A program made the translations under genes and the position numbers. Of a DNA stretch of 64,000 nucleotides, positions 8,423 to 15,413 are shown piece after piece (position 1 is the first letter of the stretch; every line of letters begins with the position of its first letter). The notes under the pieces are model-generated. The model saw only the letters and a list, made by a program, of their open reading frames with translations. It had not been told where the DNA came from and did not search any database. This DNA comes from DASRWT01 sp963748485 (lineage in GTDB: Bacteria > Methylomirabilota > Methylomirabilia > Rokubacteriales > CSP1-6): contig CAVVJF010000010.1 in NCBI GenBank assembly GCA_963748485.1, positions 62,001-126,000 on the forward strand. Direction: 5' to 3'.

Positions 8423-8689
8423 ATGAAGAAGCCCCGGTATACCGACCAGCAGATCGCCCAGGCGCTGCGCCAGGCCGAGCAGGGCCTGCCCGTGGCGGAG
8501 CTCTGCCGCAAGCTCGGGGTCAGCGAGACGACGTTCTATCACTGGAAGAAGCGGTACGCCGGCATGGGGGTGGCCGAACTGCGGCGGGTCAAGCAGCTCG
8601 AGGAGGAGAATCGACGGCTGAAGCAGGTGGTCGCCGATCTGACCTTGGATAAGGCGATGCTGCAGGACGTCCTCCAAAAAAAGGGCTGA
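8423..8689 (+). CDS. IS3-family transposase OrfA
   Basis: DNA-binding subunit (88 residues): an HTH near residues 8-45 (YTDQQIAQALRQAE, VSETTFYHWKKRY) and a leucine-zipper-like helix (LEEENRRLKQVVADL). The heptamer A AAA AAG (8677-8683) lies just before its stop in the correct phase for -1 ribosomal frameshifting into orfB, giving the OrfAB transposase. Confidence 0.9.
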   Translation: MKKPRYTDQQIAQALRQAEQGLPVAELCRKLGVSETTFYHWKKRYAGMGVAELRRVKQLEEENRRLKQVVADLTLDKAMLQDVLQKKG

Positions 8690-8709
8690 AGCCCGCCCGG
8701 CGGCGCGAG

Positions 8710-9549
8710 ATGGCGGGCTATCTGGTGGCGGCGTTTCGGGTGCCGACGCGGCGGGCGTGTGGCGTCGTCCGGTGCAATCGGGCGACGTTTTACTACCGCA
8801 GCCAGCGGCGCGACGTGACCCCCTTGCGGATGCGCCTGCGGGAGTTGGCCGCCGCGCGCCCCCGCTTCGGCTATCGGCGCCTGCACATCCTGCTCCGCCG
8901 GGAGGGCTGGCGGATCAATCATAGGAAGACCTATCGGCTCTACCGCGCCGAGCAGCTCGGCGTGCGGGTGCACCGCCGGCGGAAACGCGCCAGCCAGCTC
9001 CGGGTGCGCCCCGCCGCGCCCACTCGCCCGAATGAGCAGTGGTGTATGGACTTCATGGTCGACCGGCTAGACGACGGCCGGCGCATCCGGATCCTGACGG
9101 TGGAGGATGTTTTCACGCGGGAATGCCTCGCGGTGGAGGTCGATACGTCGTTGATCAGCGCCCGGGTGGTCGCGGTCCTCGACCGGCTCGTGCAGACGCG
9201 CGGCGCGCCGGTGATCATTTCGGTCGATAACGGCTCCGAATTCTACTCGCGGACGACGGACAGCTGGGCGTACCAGGCCAGCGTGCAGCTGGACTTCAGT
9301 CGGCCGGGGAAGCCGATGGACAATCCCTTCATCGAGAGCTTCAATGGCCGCCTCCGGGACGAGCACCTCAATACGGAGTTGTTCTTCTCGGTGGCCGACG
9401 CCCGGGCCAAGTTACTGGAGTGGCAACGGGACTACAATGAGGTCCGGCCGCATAGCTCCCTGGGCGACATTCCCCCTCGGGAGTTCGTGGCCGCGTGGCA
9501 GTCAACCCGGGCCGCACGAGGCGAAATCCTCAACCTCGAAACGGTCTAG
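8710..9549 (+). CDS. IS3-family transposase OrfB (DDE integrase core)
   Basis: Catalytic part, normally made as the OrfAB frameshift fusion; the frame is open back to the slippery site, so the ATG at 8710 need not be used. All three catalytic acidic residues are present: D in WCMDFMVD, D in ISVDNGSEF, E in NPFIESFNG, with the usual D-D-35-E layout. The HTH_21 region (FGYRRLHILLRREG) precedes the core. It appears intact, so the element may be active. Confidence 0.9.
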   Translation: MAGYLVAAFRVPTRRACGVVRCNRATFYYRSQRRDVTPLRMRLRELAAARPRFGYRRLHILLRREGWRINHRKTYRLYRAEQLGVRVHRRRKRASQLRVRPAAPTRPNEQWCMDFMVDRLDDGRRIRILTVEDVFTRECLAVEVDTSLISARVVAVLDRLVQTRGAPVIISVDNGSEFYSRTTDSWAYQASVQLDFSRPGKPMDNPFIESFNGRLRDEHLNTELFFSVADARAKLLEWQRDYNEVRPHSSLGDIPPREFVAAWQSTRAARGEILNLETV

Positions 9550-9616
9550 TTTTCGGGGGCAGGTCCCGAGGCGAAATCCTCAACCTCGAAACGGTCTAGT
9601 TTTCGGGGGCAGGTCC
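9517..9616 (+). repeat. perfect 50-bp tandem duplication of the IS right end
   Basis: Bases 9517-9566 and 9567-9616 are identical. Each copy carries the last codons of orfB (ILNLETV, stop) and the right terminal inverted repeat. Confidence 0.95.
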
Positions 9617-9710
9617 GGCGCTATGGGGATATCCCCCTCGAGTGTCCTAGAAACCGGGAGCGGTACACTACCCTGCGCTCCGTAGAGCGGCCAAGGGGCG
9701 CGGGAGAGTC

Positions 9711-9770
9711 ATACGGTCCTGCCCACATGCCCGGCCCGGCCTCTTTCAAGGGGTACCGGCCTTGGGGGGG
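9711..9770 (+). repeat. 60-bp dispersed repeat, copy 1
   Basis: Identical to 11925-11984 over 60 bases (begins ATACGGTCCTGCCCAC, ends CTTGGGGGGG). Similarity continues in weaker form about 40 bases upstream and 25 bases downstream (GGTGCCG...AGTGCC). It sits about 160 bases before a tRNA 3'-end fragment, as does copy 2. Confidence 0.9.
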
Positions 9771-9773
9771 GCG

Positions 9774-9795
9774 GTGCCGGTTCTAGTGCCGGTTC
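9774..9795 (+). repeat. 10-bp direct repeat next to the 60-bp repeat
   Basis: GTGCCGGTTC occurs at 9774-9783 and 9786-9795 with a 2-base gap. Related GTGCC-type words occur in the corresponding place after copy 2 (about 11988-12010) and near 17025. These could be recombinase arm sites; that is inference. Confidence 0.4.
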
Positions 9796-9930
9796 AGAGT
9801 CATACTCGATAGAGTTAGGGCGTCGTTCGTAGCATCGCCGCCAAGCGTAACTCCGCATGATGGCGCACTCGGTAACTCTCCGTCCCACTCAGGCCGCATA
9901 CCCGCCCACGCACTTCTTGGCCTGGGGTCG

Positions 9931-9958
9931 GGGGGTTCGAATCCCTCCAGGCGCGCCA
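9931..9958 (+). other. tRNA 3'-end fragment (T-arm plus acceptor strand), probably tRNA-Ser type
   Basis: GGGGG TTCGAAT CCCTC forms a T-arm, followed by CAGGCGC, a G discriminator and CCA. The matching 5' acceptor strand (GCGCCTG) and the D and anticodon arms are absent upstream, so this is a fragment and not a whole gene. G as discriminator suggests tRNA-Ser, with low certainty. Such 3' ends are left by elements that integrate into tRNA genes. Confidence 0.6.
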
Positions 9959-10070
9959 CTTGTTGACGCGAGATGAGCGCCCAGCAGAAGAGTTGGTACT
10001 GCGAGTACGACTGGACGGGAGAGAAAGAGGCGCTCCGCACGGTGGTCGAGGCGAGGCGGAAGAAGTAGCC

Positions 10071-10280
10071 CTAAGTCGGCTCGGCCGACCACAGCCGCTC
10101 GCACACCTCGATCTGTGCCGCCCAAACCGCGTGCAGCTTGCGGTGAACGACCGCGATCTCGGGATGGAAGTCCCGGTAGTGCTCTGGATCATCTCTGCCG
10201 CACGGAAGCTTCGGCGGGATCTTCGTGAGGCCCAGGCGCTCGTACCAGCCGCCGCAGACGACCACCGGCCAGGGGTTCAT
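10071..10280 (-). CDS. hypothetical protein (69 aa), second of a coupled pair
   Basis: Unrecognised small soluble protein, Trp- and Pro-rich at its N-terminus (MNPWPVVVCGGWYERLG) with a His-containing helix (YRDFHPEIAVVHRKLHAVW). Its start overlaps the stop of the upstream gene by ATGA, the main reason to regard both as real. It lies in the mobile-element-rich zone. Confidence 0.45.
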   Translation of the reverse strand: MNPWPVVVCGGWYERLGLTKIPPKLPCGRDDPEHYRDFHPEIAVVHRKLHAVWAAQIEVCERLWSAEPT

Positions 10281-10540
10281 CTTCTGCCCGACCGGAAGGT
10301 CTTCCTGAGGTAAACGCCCAAGCTGGCGGCATCGTCACCGCACGCCTCAGGGTTCGTCAGCCAGGCAGTCCCATTGAAGTGCATGTGTGACCACAGGCCC
10401 TTGACGACCTCGATGCGGTCGAGGAGATGCGTCCCCCGCACGAAGTAATCGACTTCCGTGTCGCTCGGCATGGGCACCTGCACCCACCCGTGCGCTCCGA
10501 GCACGCGGAGGTATGCCACCAGCGTGACTTGGCTGTCCAT
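10277..10540 (-). CDS. hypothetical protein (87 aa), first of a coupled pair
   Basis: Unrecognised soluble protein with alternating hydrophobic pattern (TLVAYLRVLGAHGWVQVPM, DRIEVVKGLW). No signal peptide or membrane span. The stop overlaps the start of the next gene (ATGA). The Shine-Dalgarno is weak, so the start is uncertain. Confidence 0.45.
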   Translation of the reverse strand: MDSQVTLVAYLRVLGAHGWVQVPMPSDTEVDYFVRGTHLLDRIEVVKGLWSHMHFNGTAWLTNPEACGDDAASLGVYLRKTFRSGRR

Positions 10541-10751
10541 CTTGGACTACGACTGCAATCCAAGCACCACCTCCGAATCGGCAAGGAATCACAGGGTTAC
10601 GAGACTTCTCCTGGCTTCAAAGTCATCACGTCTGGGGGTGGGGCTACGGGTTCTGGAGCCTGGCCATCGGCGGGCGCAAGACCTGCGCCGTCTGTATGAG
10701 CTGGAATGGAAAGTTGGACGGCCGTCACTGCGCTCGCTCGCCGTGCAGTCA

Positions 10752-11723
10752 TCACTCGATCACCTGATCCGCGCGCAGCAGGAGCGACGGCGAGATCGTC
10801 AGGCCGATCGCCTTGGCCGTCTTGAGGTTGATTACTAACTCAAATCGCTTCGCTTGCCGCAGCGGGATGTCGCCCGGTTTCGCGCCGCCCAGAATCTGCA
10901 CCACCTGCTCAGCCATGATGGTGTACAAATCAATGTTGGTTGGCCCGTAGGACATGAGGCCGCCCGCCTCGACAAACTCTCGATAAGCATGCATCGTCGG
11001 CAGTCGGTGCCGCAGCGCGAAGTCCGCAATCTGCCTACGCTCCGCAAAGCCAATCGGGTCCGGATAGATGAACAGTGCATCCGGACGTTCCTTAGCGACG
11101 GCAGCGAGAGCATTGGGGATGTCAGCGCGGTCTTTGAATCGAACAGCGCGTAGCTTGATACCGAGATGCGGGGCAGCGTCTTGAGTGAGCTTGAGACCCA
11201 CCGGGGCGTCCTCTGGATCGTGTAGAAAGACTGCGCTCGAGATCGTCGGAACGGCCTCAAGCAGCTCCAGACGCTTCGGACTCAGCTCAGCCGTCATGCA
11301 GGTCACTCCGGTGACGTTGCCTTCTGGCCGCGCAATTCGAGCAACATGCTCATACGGATCGCATGAGTAGACAACCAGAGGGACGGTCCGTTCTGCTGCA
11401 CTGACGATTTTCACCGTCCTCGCTCCTGCGGTGAAAATCACATCGACGCCGCTGCGGACAAGCTCGGCCGTGAGTTGCGGAAGCCGTTCGTACTCATTCC
11501 CGGCCCACCGCTCCTTGATCACTACGTTCTTCCCCTCAACGTAGCCGCTCTGCGAGAGTCGTGTGCGGAATGCCTCCAAGAAATCCGGACGCTGGGCTGG
11601 CGTCGAAGCGACGTGCAGCCACCCTACTCGATACACCTTCCCCGTCTGCTGTCCCCAAGCGACGAGCGGCGCGGCGAGGAGACAACCTGGGACCAGCGCC
11701 AGGAAGGTGCGTCGATTCATCAT
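10752..11723 (-). CDS. ABC transporter substrate-binding protein (PF04392/TrpX-like), Tat-exported
   Basis: Periplasmic solute receptor (323 residues). The start MMNRRTFLAL gives a twin-arginine signal (RRTFL, then hydrophobic GCLLAAPLVAWG), so Tat export is likely. The mature protein has the two-lobe PF04392 pattern: VYRVGWLHVAS at the first strand, GVDVIFTAGA, VVYSCDPYEHV, and SYGPTNIDLYTIMAEQVVQILGG in the hinge near the C-terminus. The family is linked to uptake of aromatic or amino-acid-like solutes. No permease or ATPase gene is next to it, so it is an orphan receptor here. It sits between mobile remnants. Confidence 0.85.
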   Translation of the reverse strand: MMNRRTFLALVPGCLLAAPLVAWGQQTGKVYRVGWLHVASTPAQRPDFLEAFRTRLSQSGYVEGKNVVIKERWAGNEYERLPQLTAELVRSGVDVIFTAGARTVKIVSAAERTVPLVVYSCDPYEHVARIARPEGNVTGVTCMTAELSPKRLELLEAVPTISSAVFLHDPEDAPVGLKLTQDAAPHLGIKLRAVRFKDRADIPNALAAVAKERPDALFIYPDPIGFAERRQIADFALRHRLPTMHAYREFVEAGGLMSYGPTNIDLYTIMAEQVVQILGGAKPGDIPLRQAKRFELVINLKTAKAIGLTISPSLLLRADQVIE

Positions 11724-11924
11724 GGGAGAGGAATTCGGGACTTGAGGTACGCGGGCCGCGCTCATCGGCTGTTGCCTCCCGGGCTGCAGGGGAGTCTAGC
11801 AGTCAGGAGGCTCGCACGAGGGGATTTTGCTGGCGCCGGAGATCCCGAGTTGGATCGGTTGAGCCGCGAGGGCCCGAGGGGGGGACTTCGCTGCACCACG
11901 GAGAGCGCCAGGAGCGAGGGAGGG

Positions 11925-11984
11925 ATACGGTCCTGCCCACATGCCCGGCCCGGCCTCTTTCAAGGGGTACCGGCCTTGGGGGGG
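11925..11984 (+). repeat. 60-bp dispersed repeat, copy 2
   Basis: Identical to 9711-9770. It is followed by CAGGTGTCCGGTGCCG and, about 165 bases later, by a tRNA 3'-end fragment. Confidence 0.9.
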
Positions 11985-12148
11985 CAGGTGTCCGGTGCCG
12001 AAATAGTGCCAGTCGCCGGTCGTCAGCCGGCGTGCTCGGGGGGTCTCGGTAACAGTGAGGGTGAGCGCCAAGTGCAGGCAGAGTGTACTCGGGAGCACCC
12101 TGGCACGATTGGGCATCGAGCGCCCAAACCCACTCTCAAGGCTGAAAC

Positions 12149-12176
12149 ACGGGTTCGAACCCCGTTGGGGCCACCA
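12149..12176 (+). other. tRNA 3'-end fragment, tRNA-Glu-like
   Basis: ACGGG TTCGAAC CCCGT is a perfect T-arm, followed by TGGGGCC, A and CCA. A 5' acceptor GGCCCCA and the other arms are missing upstream. The sequence resembles bacterial tRNA-Glu 3' ends. Its last 16 bases recur exactly at 16776-16791 and in altered form at 12798 and 12864. Confidence 0.65.
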
Positions 12177-12310
12177 TACCTTCGCGCTCTGTGCTGGAGC
12201 GCGACCCATCTTGTGCTCGTGCTGTATCAGATGCGAACATATGGGCCCTGAACCGAGGCGGGCAGCGACGGACGTGCGCGCCTCCGGTCGAGCCCCCTCA
12301 AGGAGACAGC

Positions 12311-12787
12311 ATGCTCAGATGGCTCGCGCCCCTTCTCCTCGTCGTGCTCGTCACCGGGGGTCCGCTCGCCACGATGGGCCACAGCCAGACCGCGGACAGA
12401 CAGGCTATCAGAAGCGTCATCGAGACCTATAGCCGCGCCATCGATAACGCGGACCTCAGGATGCTCCTTGCCCAGATTGCCGACGATGCCACGATCGATT
12501 CCAAAATCGCGCGAGGCAGGGTCGGCAAGCAGAAGTTCGCGGAGGCCATGGCGGCCGCGTTCAGGGCGCGCGAACTCATCGGCTTCGAGACCCGTGACAT
12601 CAAGATCACGATGGCGGATGTGACCCGCGCGACCGTCCTTGCCACGATCCACCCGATGAATGCGGGCCGGCGCTTCATCTACGACCACGAGTGGAAGCTC
12701 GAAAAGCGGGACGGACTCTGGCTGATCGTCGAGACCAGCTACCGGACGAGAGTGCCGGAGCCCGTGGAGCCGTCCTGGATGGTCTGA
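12311..12787 (+). CDS. secreted NTF2/SnoaL-like protein (158 aa)
   Basis: The start at 12311 follows AAGGAG and yields a signal peptide (hydrophobic LAPLLLVVLVTGG). The mature domain is a cone-shaped NTF2-like fold: IRSVIETYSRAIDNADLRMLLAQIADDATID at the start and HEWKLEKRDGLWLIVETSY near the end. Such exported proteins can be ligand carriers or small enzymes; no catalytic motif can be assigned. It lies just after a tRNA 3' fragment. Confidence 0.75.
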   Translation: MLRWLAPLLLVVLVTGGPLATMGHSQTADRQAIRSVIETYSRAIDNADLRMLLAQIADDATIDSKIARGRVGKQKFAEAMAAAFRARELIGFETRDIKITMADVTRATVLATIHPMNAGRRFIYDHEWKLEKRDGLWLIVETSYRTRVPEPVEPSWMV

Positions 12788-12797
12788 CTCTTCGCCA

Positions 12798-12814
12798 AAC
12801 CCCGTGGGGCCACC
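12798..12814 (+). other. degenerate tRNA-Glu-like 3' end
   Basis: AACCCCGTGGGGCCACC, one base short of the 12149 fragment's end, with no T-loop intact. It lies 10 bases after the NTF2-like gene. Confidence 0.45.
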
Positions 12815-12863
12815 TCAGGCGGCGCGCCAGACTACCCGGAACGGTAGGGGGCTAATTCGGGTG

Positions 12864-12882
12864 AACCCCGTTGGGGTCACCA
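12864..12882 (+). other. degenerate tRNA-Glu-like 3' end
   Basis: AACCCCGTTGGGGTCACCA preceded by a broken T-loop (TTCGGGTG). Third copy of the same 3' end within 750 bases. Confidence 0.5.
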
Positions 12883-13314
12883 CCGTCCGTGCGAGATCGG
12901 GCGGCAGGAGGCGCAGGTAGTTCCCGCGGCCGCTGAACGCGCAGCGGCGCACGCCGTTTACCTCGTAGCGATGGACAAGCTCGCAGCGCCCCGCCGCCCG
13001 CCGCCTAGGCAACCCGAATCACTCCGCCAAGTTTCACCTTAGCCCAGTTAGCACGAAGCCCGAGACGCCACTTTCCGACGGCGCGCTTCTCCTCGGCTGT
13101 TTTAAAGAGTAACAATAGTGGATAGTCAAAATATTTTACCATTCTAGGCGTTTGGTTTCTTGGGTCCACTGAAGTATTCGAGATGATTCGCTCTCATCGC
13201 GGTGGCACGAACTAAGCGCCTATCGACTGGGAGCCCCGCAATCACTCAGTTTGGAAAGAGAGCTGACAGTAATGTGTTCGCTCCCAAGCATTTCACCCGC
13301 GAGGAGGGGGCCAG
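12883..13314. other. intergenic region with AT-rich promoter zone
   Basis: No gene. Bases about 13090-13160 are AT-rich compared with the surroundings (TTTTAAAGAGTAACAATAG, CAAAATATTTTACC) and probably hold the promoter of the PEP-CTERM gene that follows. Confidence 0.4.
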
Positions 13315-13986
13315 ATGAATCGGACGAGACTCGTGGTCGCGCTCGCACTGACCGTCATGGCGTCGCTCGTCGGGCACGGACGATCCCTCGCTGCCAACAT
13401 CGTTCAGAATGGAAGCTTCGAGGATTTGAACGGTGCGTTCGTCGATTTTGCTTCCAGTGGCTACATGCCTCTGGCGGCGGGAAACACCACCATTCCCGGC
13501 TGGACCGTGTCCCCTGGGACGACCGGATCGCTCGTGTGGGCCAGGAGTGTGACTTCCGATGGCCACACGGCCTCGAACGGAACCTTCTTCATGGACCTCA
13601 CCGGCTTGGGCTCCAATTCACCGGACGGGGCCCTCGAACAGGCCCTGACGACCGTGGGCGGTCAGGACTACGACTTTTCGATCGATCTCGCCTCGTTCAA
13701 CAATGGCGTGACCTCTGTGGTGATTGGATCTCACGCCCTCGCATTGACGCCGGGGACGACCTTCGTCGTCGCCGGAACGTCGTGGACGCGGTCAACGGGC
13801 GCCTTCATCGGGGATCCGTTCGAACCCATGCCGATCCTGCGCGTAATGAATACTTCCCCTGGTATAGACCTCGGCTTCATCGACAACATTTCTCTCACGA
13901 CCGCCGGCGTGCCAGAGCCGGCCAGCCTCGTGCTGCTCGGCCTCGGCGCCGGAATGCTGGCACTCTGGCGTCGCAAGGGAGCCTGA
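13315..13986 (+). CDS. PEP-CTERM sorted exported protein, DUF642-like
   Basis: Exported 223-residue protein. A signal peptide (LVVALALTVMASLVG) is followed by a DUF642/choice-of-anchor type beta domain: NGSFEDLNG, then IPGWTV, ALEQALTTVGGQDYDFSIDLA and GFIDNISL. The C-terminus is a textbook PEP-CTERM signal: VPEPASLVLLGLGAGMLALWRRKGA contains the VPEP motif, a hydrophobic helix and a basic tail, for cleavage by an exosortase/EpsH system in exopolysaccharide-associated surfaces. No exosortase is in the window. AGGAGG is about 7 bases before the ATG. Confidence 0.88.
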   Translation: MNRTRLVVALALTVMASLVGHGRSLAANIVQNGSFEDLNGAFVDFASSGYMPLAAGNTTIPGWTVSPGTTGSLVWARSVTSDGHTASNGTFFMDLTGLGSNSPDGALEQALTTVGGQDYDFSIDLASFNNGVTSVVIGSHALALTPGTTFVVAGTSWTRSTGAFIGDPFEPMPILRVMNTSPGIDLGFIDNISLTTAGVPEPASLVLLGLGAGMLALWRRKGA

Positions 13987-14027
13987 CCCCCCCCCTCCGG
14001 CGATTAGGGGCTGGCGCGAGCCTACCA

Positions 14028-14106
14028 GCGCCACGTCCTGGAAAGGCACCTCCAGCAAGCGCGCCGGATGGGCGGTACCTCCTGGAATCTGCGTGCGAGA
14101 GTTCCC
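14028..14106 (-). repeat. diverged coding remnant, copy 1
   Basis: Read on the minus strand it encodes PGGTAHPARLLEVPFQDVALV, similar to the remnant at 16655-16731 (PGDTAYQAGFLEVFLQSVALV). Many differences are in third codon positions, so the two pieces descend from a protein-coding sequence. No full gene remains here. Confidence 0.5.
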
Positions 14107-14300
14107 CTTGCACTCTGCTCAAGCCGAGCATGCTGGCCTTTAGGCCAATAGACAAGAGACTGGCCCTTCCTCCACAGTGAGCCGAGTCACTCCGCCGGGT
14201 TCGCCACGTTCTGAGAGCGACTCCCGCGATCCAGTGGGACTGGTGGGGCAAAGACAACCAAAAGTTTCGGCTGGACCCGCTGGACCTCCGGCTAGACCCG

Positions 14301-14900
14301 GTGGACCCGCCGACGCCGGCGGAGCGGATCTGGGCGGATGGCTACTTTAAGTTGATGGCAAAGGACAGCGGGAAAGTCGTCGGTGTGGTGACCCCTCAAA
14401 ATTTTGGGTATTATAAAGGGTCTCGCGTAATTCAGTTGGCCGACGAACAGAACTTCTACTCGGCGTGGAGGTTGGGGCCGGCTTACATATCCCCCCAGTG
14501 GTCCGGCATAAACGTCCTGGATGTCGAGAGCATGTCGCTCGCCAACGGTGCTCGATTGATTCTATGGCCCAACTGGGGTGGAGGAAATCAGAAGTTCCGG
14601 CTTGATCCAGTGGGCGGCGGGTTCTACAGGATCCTGATAGAGCACTCCGGCAAATGCCTGGATGTCGAAGGCGCCTCGATGGCTAACGGGGCGCGGATCA
14701 GCCAGTGGGAATACTGGGGGGGAGACAACCAGAAGTTCCGTCTCGAACCCGCGCCCTTCCAACTCTACAGCAATTTCTACAAACTGGTGGCCAAGCATAG
14801 TGGCCGATGTGTAGAGGTGGCCGGTGGGTCACCTGACGATGGAGCACCGATCATCCAATGGGACTATTGGGGGGGCTCGAACCAACATTGGATGTTTTAG
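14301..14900 (+). CDS. ricin-type beta-trefoil lectin domain protein, 5'-truncated
   Basis: Carbohydrate-binding beta-trefoil (R-type lectin/CBM13) of 199 residues from the GTG at 14301. QxW-type units recur: LILWPNWGGGNQKFRL, ISQWEYWGGDNQKFRL and IIQWDYWGGSNQHW, each preceded by a GKCLDVEG-like strand. The open frame extends upstream to 14181 and already contains a further half unit (IQWDWWGKDNQKFRL, from 14229) but no plausible start codon or signal peptide, so the 5' part of a larger gene is probably lost. Tandem duplication of its last 30 bases follows the stop. Whether it is expressed is doubtful. Confidence 0.65.
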   Translation: MDPPTPAERIWADGYFKLMAKDSGKVVGVVTPQNFGYYKGSRVIQLADEQNFYSAWRLGPAYISPQWSGINVLDVESMSLANGARLILWPNWGGGNQKFRLDPVGGGFYRILIEHSGKCLDVEGASMANGARISQWEYWGGDNQKFRLEPAPFQLYSNFYKLVAKHSGRCVEVAGGSPDDGAPIIQWDYWGGSNQHWMF

Positions 14901-14932
14901 CTGGGGGCTCGAACCAGCATTTGATGTTTTAG
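14871..14932 (+). repeat. 30-bp tandem duplication at the 3' end of the lectin gene
   Basis: Bases 14871-14900 (end of the gene with its TAG) are repeated at 14903-14932 with two mismatches and a 2-base spacer. Confidence 0.85.
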
Positions 14933-14981
14933 CGCGCCCGGCGACTAGGCATGGCCGATTCGTTTGGTGGTGAGTCGGCAT

Positions 14982-15014
14982 GGGTCACTGGTTCAAGTCC
15001 AGCATCGTCCACCA
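14982..15014 (+). other. tRNA 3'-end fragment, tRNA-Ile-like
   Basis: GGGTCACTGG TTCAAGT CCAGC ATCGTCC A CCA resembles the 3' third of bacterial tRNA-Ile(GAU). The 5' strand (GGACGAT) and anticodon arm are absent. A hairpin terminator follows at 15027-15057, as it would behind a functional tRNA gene. Confidence 0.6.
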
Positions 15015-15026
15015 TCGAAACTCAAG

Positions 15027-15057
15027 AAATCCGGGGGTTGTAGAACCCTCCGGGTTT
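15027..15057 (+). terminator. hairpin behind the tRNA-Ile-like fragment
   Basis: AAATCCGGGGGTT / AACCCTCCGGGTTT pair over about 13 bp with one bulged base and a short GTAG loop, followed by a weak T-rich stretch (TTTCGCTCGTTTGT). Confidence 0.55.
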
Positions 15058-15140
15058 CGCTCGTTTGTGGCTGCTGTGAGCCAGCGTAAGCTTCCCTTCG
15101 TGGTAGACAGTTCGACGGTAGACTTTCCCGGGCCAAGGAG

Positions 15141-15413
15141 ATGCCCATGCGAAAGTCACGCTTCACCGAGAGCCAGATTGTCGACATCCTGAAGCAGGGC
15201 GAGGCGGGGGTCCCGATCGCCGAGATCTTACGGCAGCACAACATCAGCAAGGCGACGTACTTCCAGTGGCGCGCGAAGTACGCGGGGGCCTCGGTCGACG
15301 AGCTGAAGCGGTTGAAGGAGCTCGAGGCCGAGAACACCAAGCTGAAGCGGATGTATGCGGATCTCGCGCTGGAGAACGCGGCGATCAAGGACGTCCTGAG
15401 CCGAAAGCGGTGA
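15141..15413 (+). CDS. IS3-family transposase OrfA (second element)
   Basis: Ninety-residue HTH protein (FTESQIVDILKQGEAG, ISKATYFQWRAKYAG) with a coiled-coil end (LEAENTKLKRMYADLALENAAI). Its TGA stop overlaps the GTG start of orfB (GTGA). AAGGAG lies upstream of the ATG. Confidence 0.9.
   Translation: MPMRKSRFTESQIVDILKQGEAGVPIAEILRQHNISKATYFQWRAKYAGASVDELKRLKELEAENTKLKRMYADLALENAAIKDVLSRKR

Larger units (their letters stand above)
8341..9616 (+). mobile_element. IS3-family insertion sequence, complete, with duplicated right end
   Basis: Imperfect inverted repeats of about 41 bp bound the element: left 8341-8381 (GGACCTGATCCCGAAAAA...) and right 9576-9616 read in reverse (GGACCTGCCCCCGAAAAC...). 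Inside are orfA and orfB in the IS3 arrangement with a -1 frameshift window. The last 50 bp, which include the end of orfB and the right repeat, are present twice in tandem (9517-9566 and 9567-9616), so the element ends at 9566 or 9616. No target-site duplication is evident at either pair of ends. Confidence 0.85.
11724..12310. other. intergenic zone with repeat copy 2 and a tRNA 3' fragment
   Basis: No gene is supported here. It holds the second 60-bp repeat (11925-11984) and the tRNA-Glu-like 3' end (12149-12176). Open frames across it encode only translations of these non-coding pieces. Confidence 0.5.

Noticed and set aside
9783..10192. Minus-strand frames encoding peptides such as LEGFEPP and WRDSNPP
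   Set aside because: These are the well-known false translations of tRNA T-arm/acceptor sequence (9931-9958), not proteins.
10541..10751. Trp-rich short reading frame between the small coupled genes and the solute-binding protein
   Set aside because: No start with ribosome-binding site, no domain, and competing frames; could be a remnant but not supportable.
12120..12176. Possible complete tRNA-Glu
   Set aside because: Only the T-arm and 3' acceptor strand are present; no 5' acceptor, D-arm or anticodon arm can be formed upstream.
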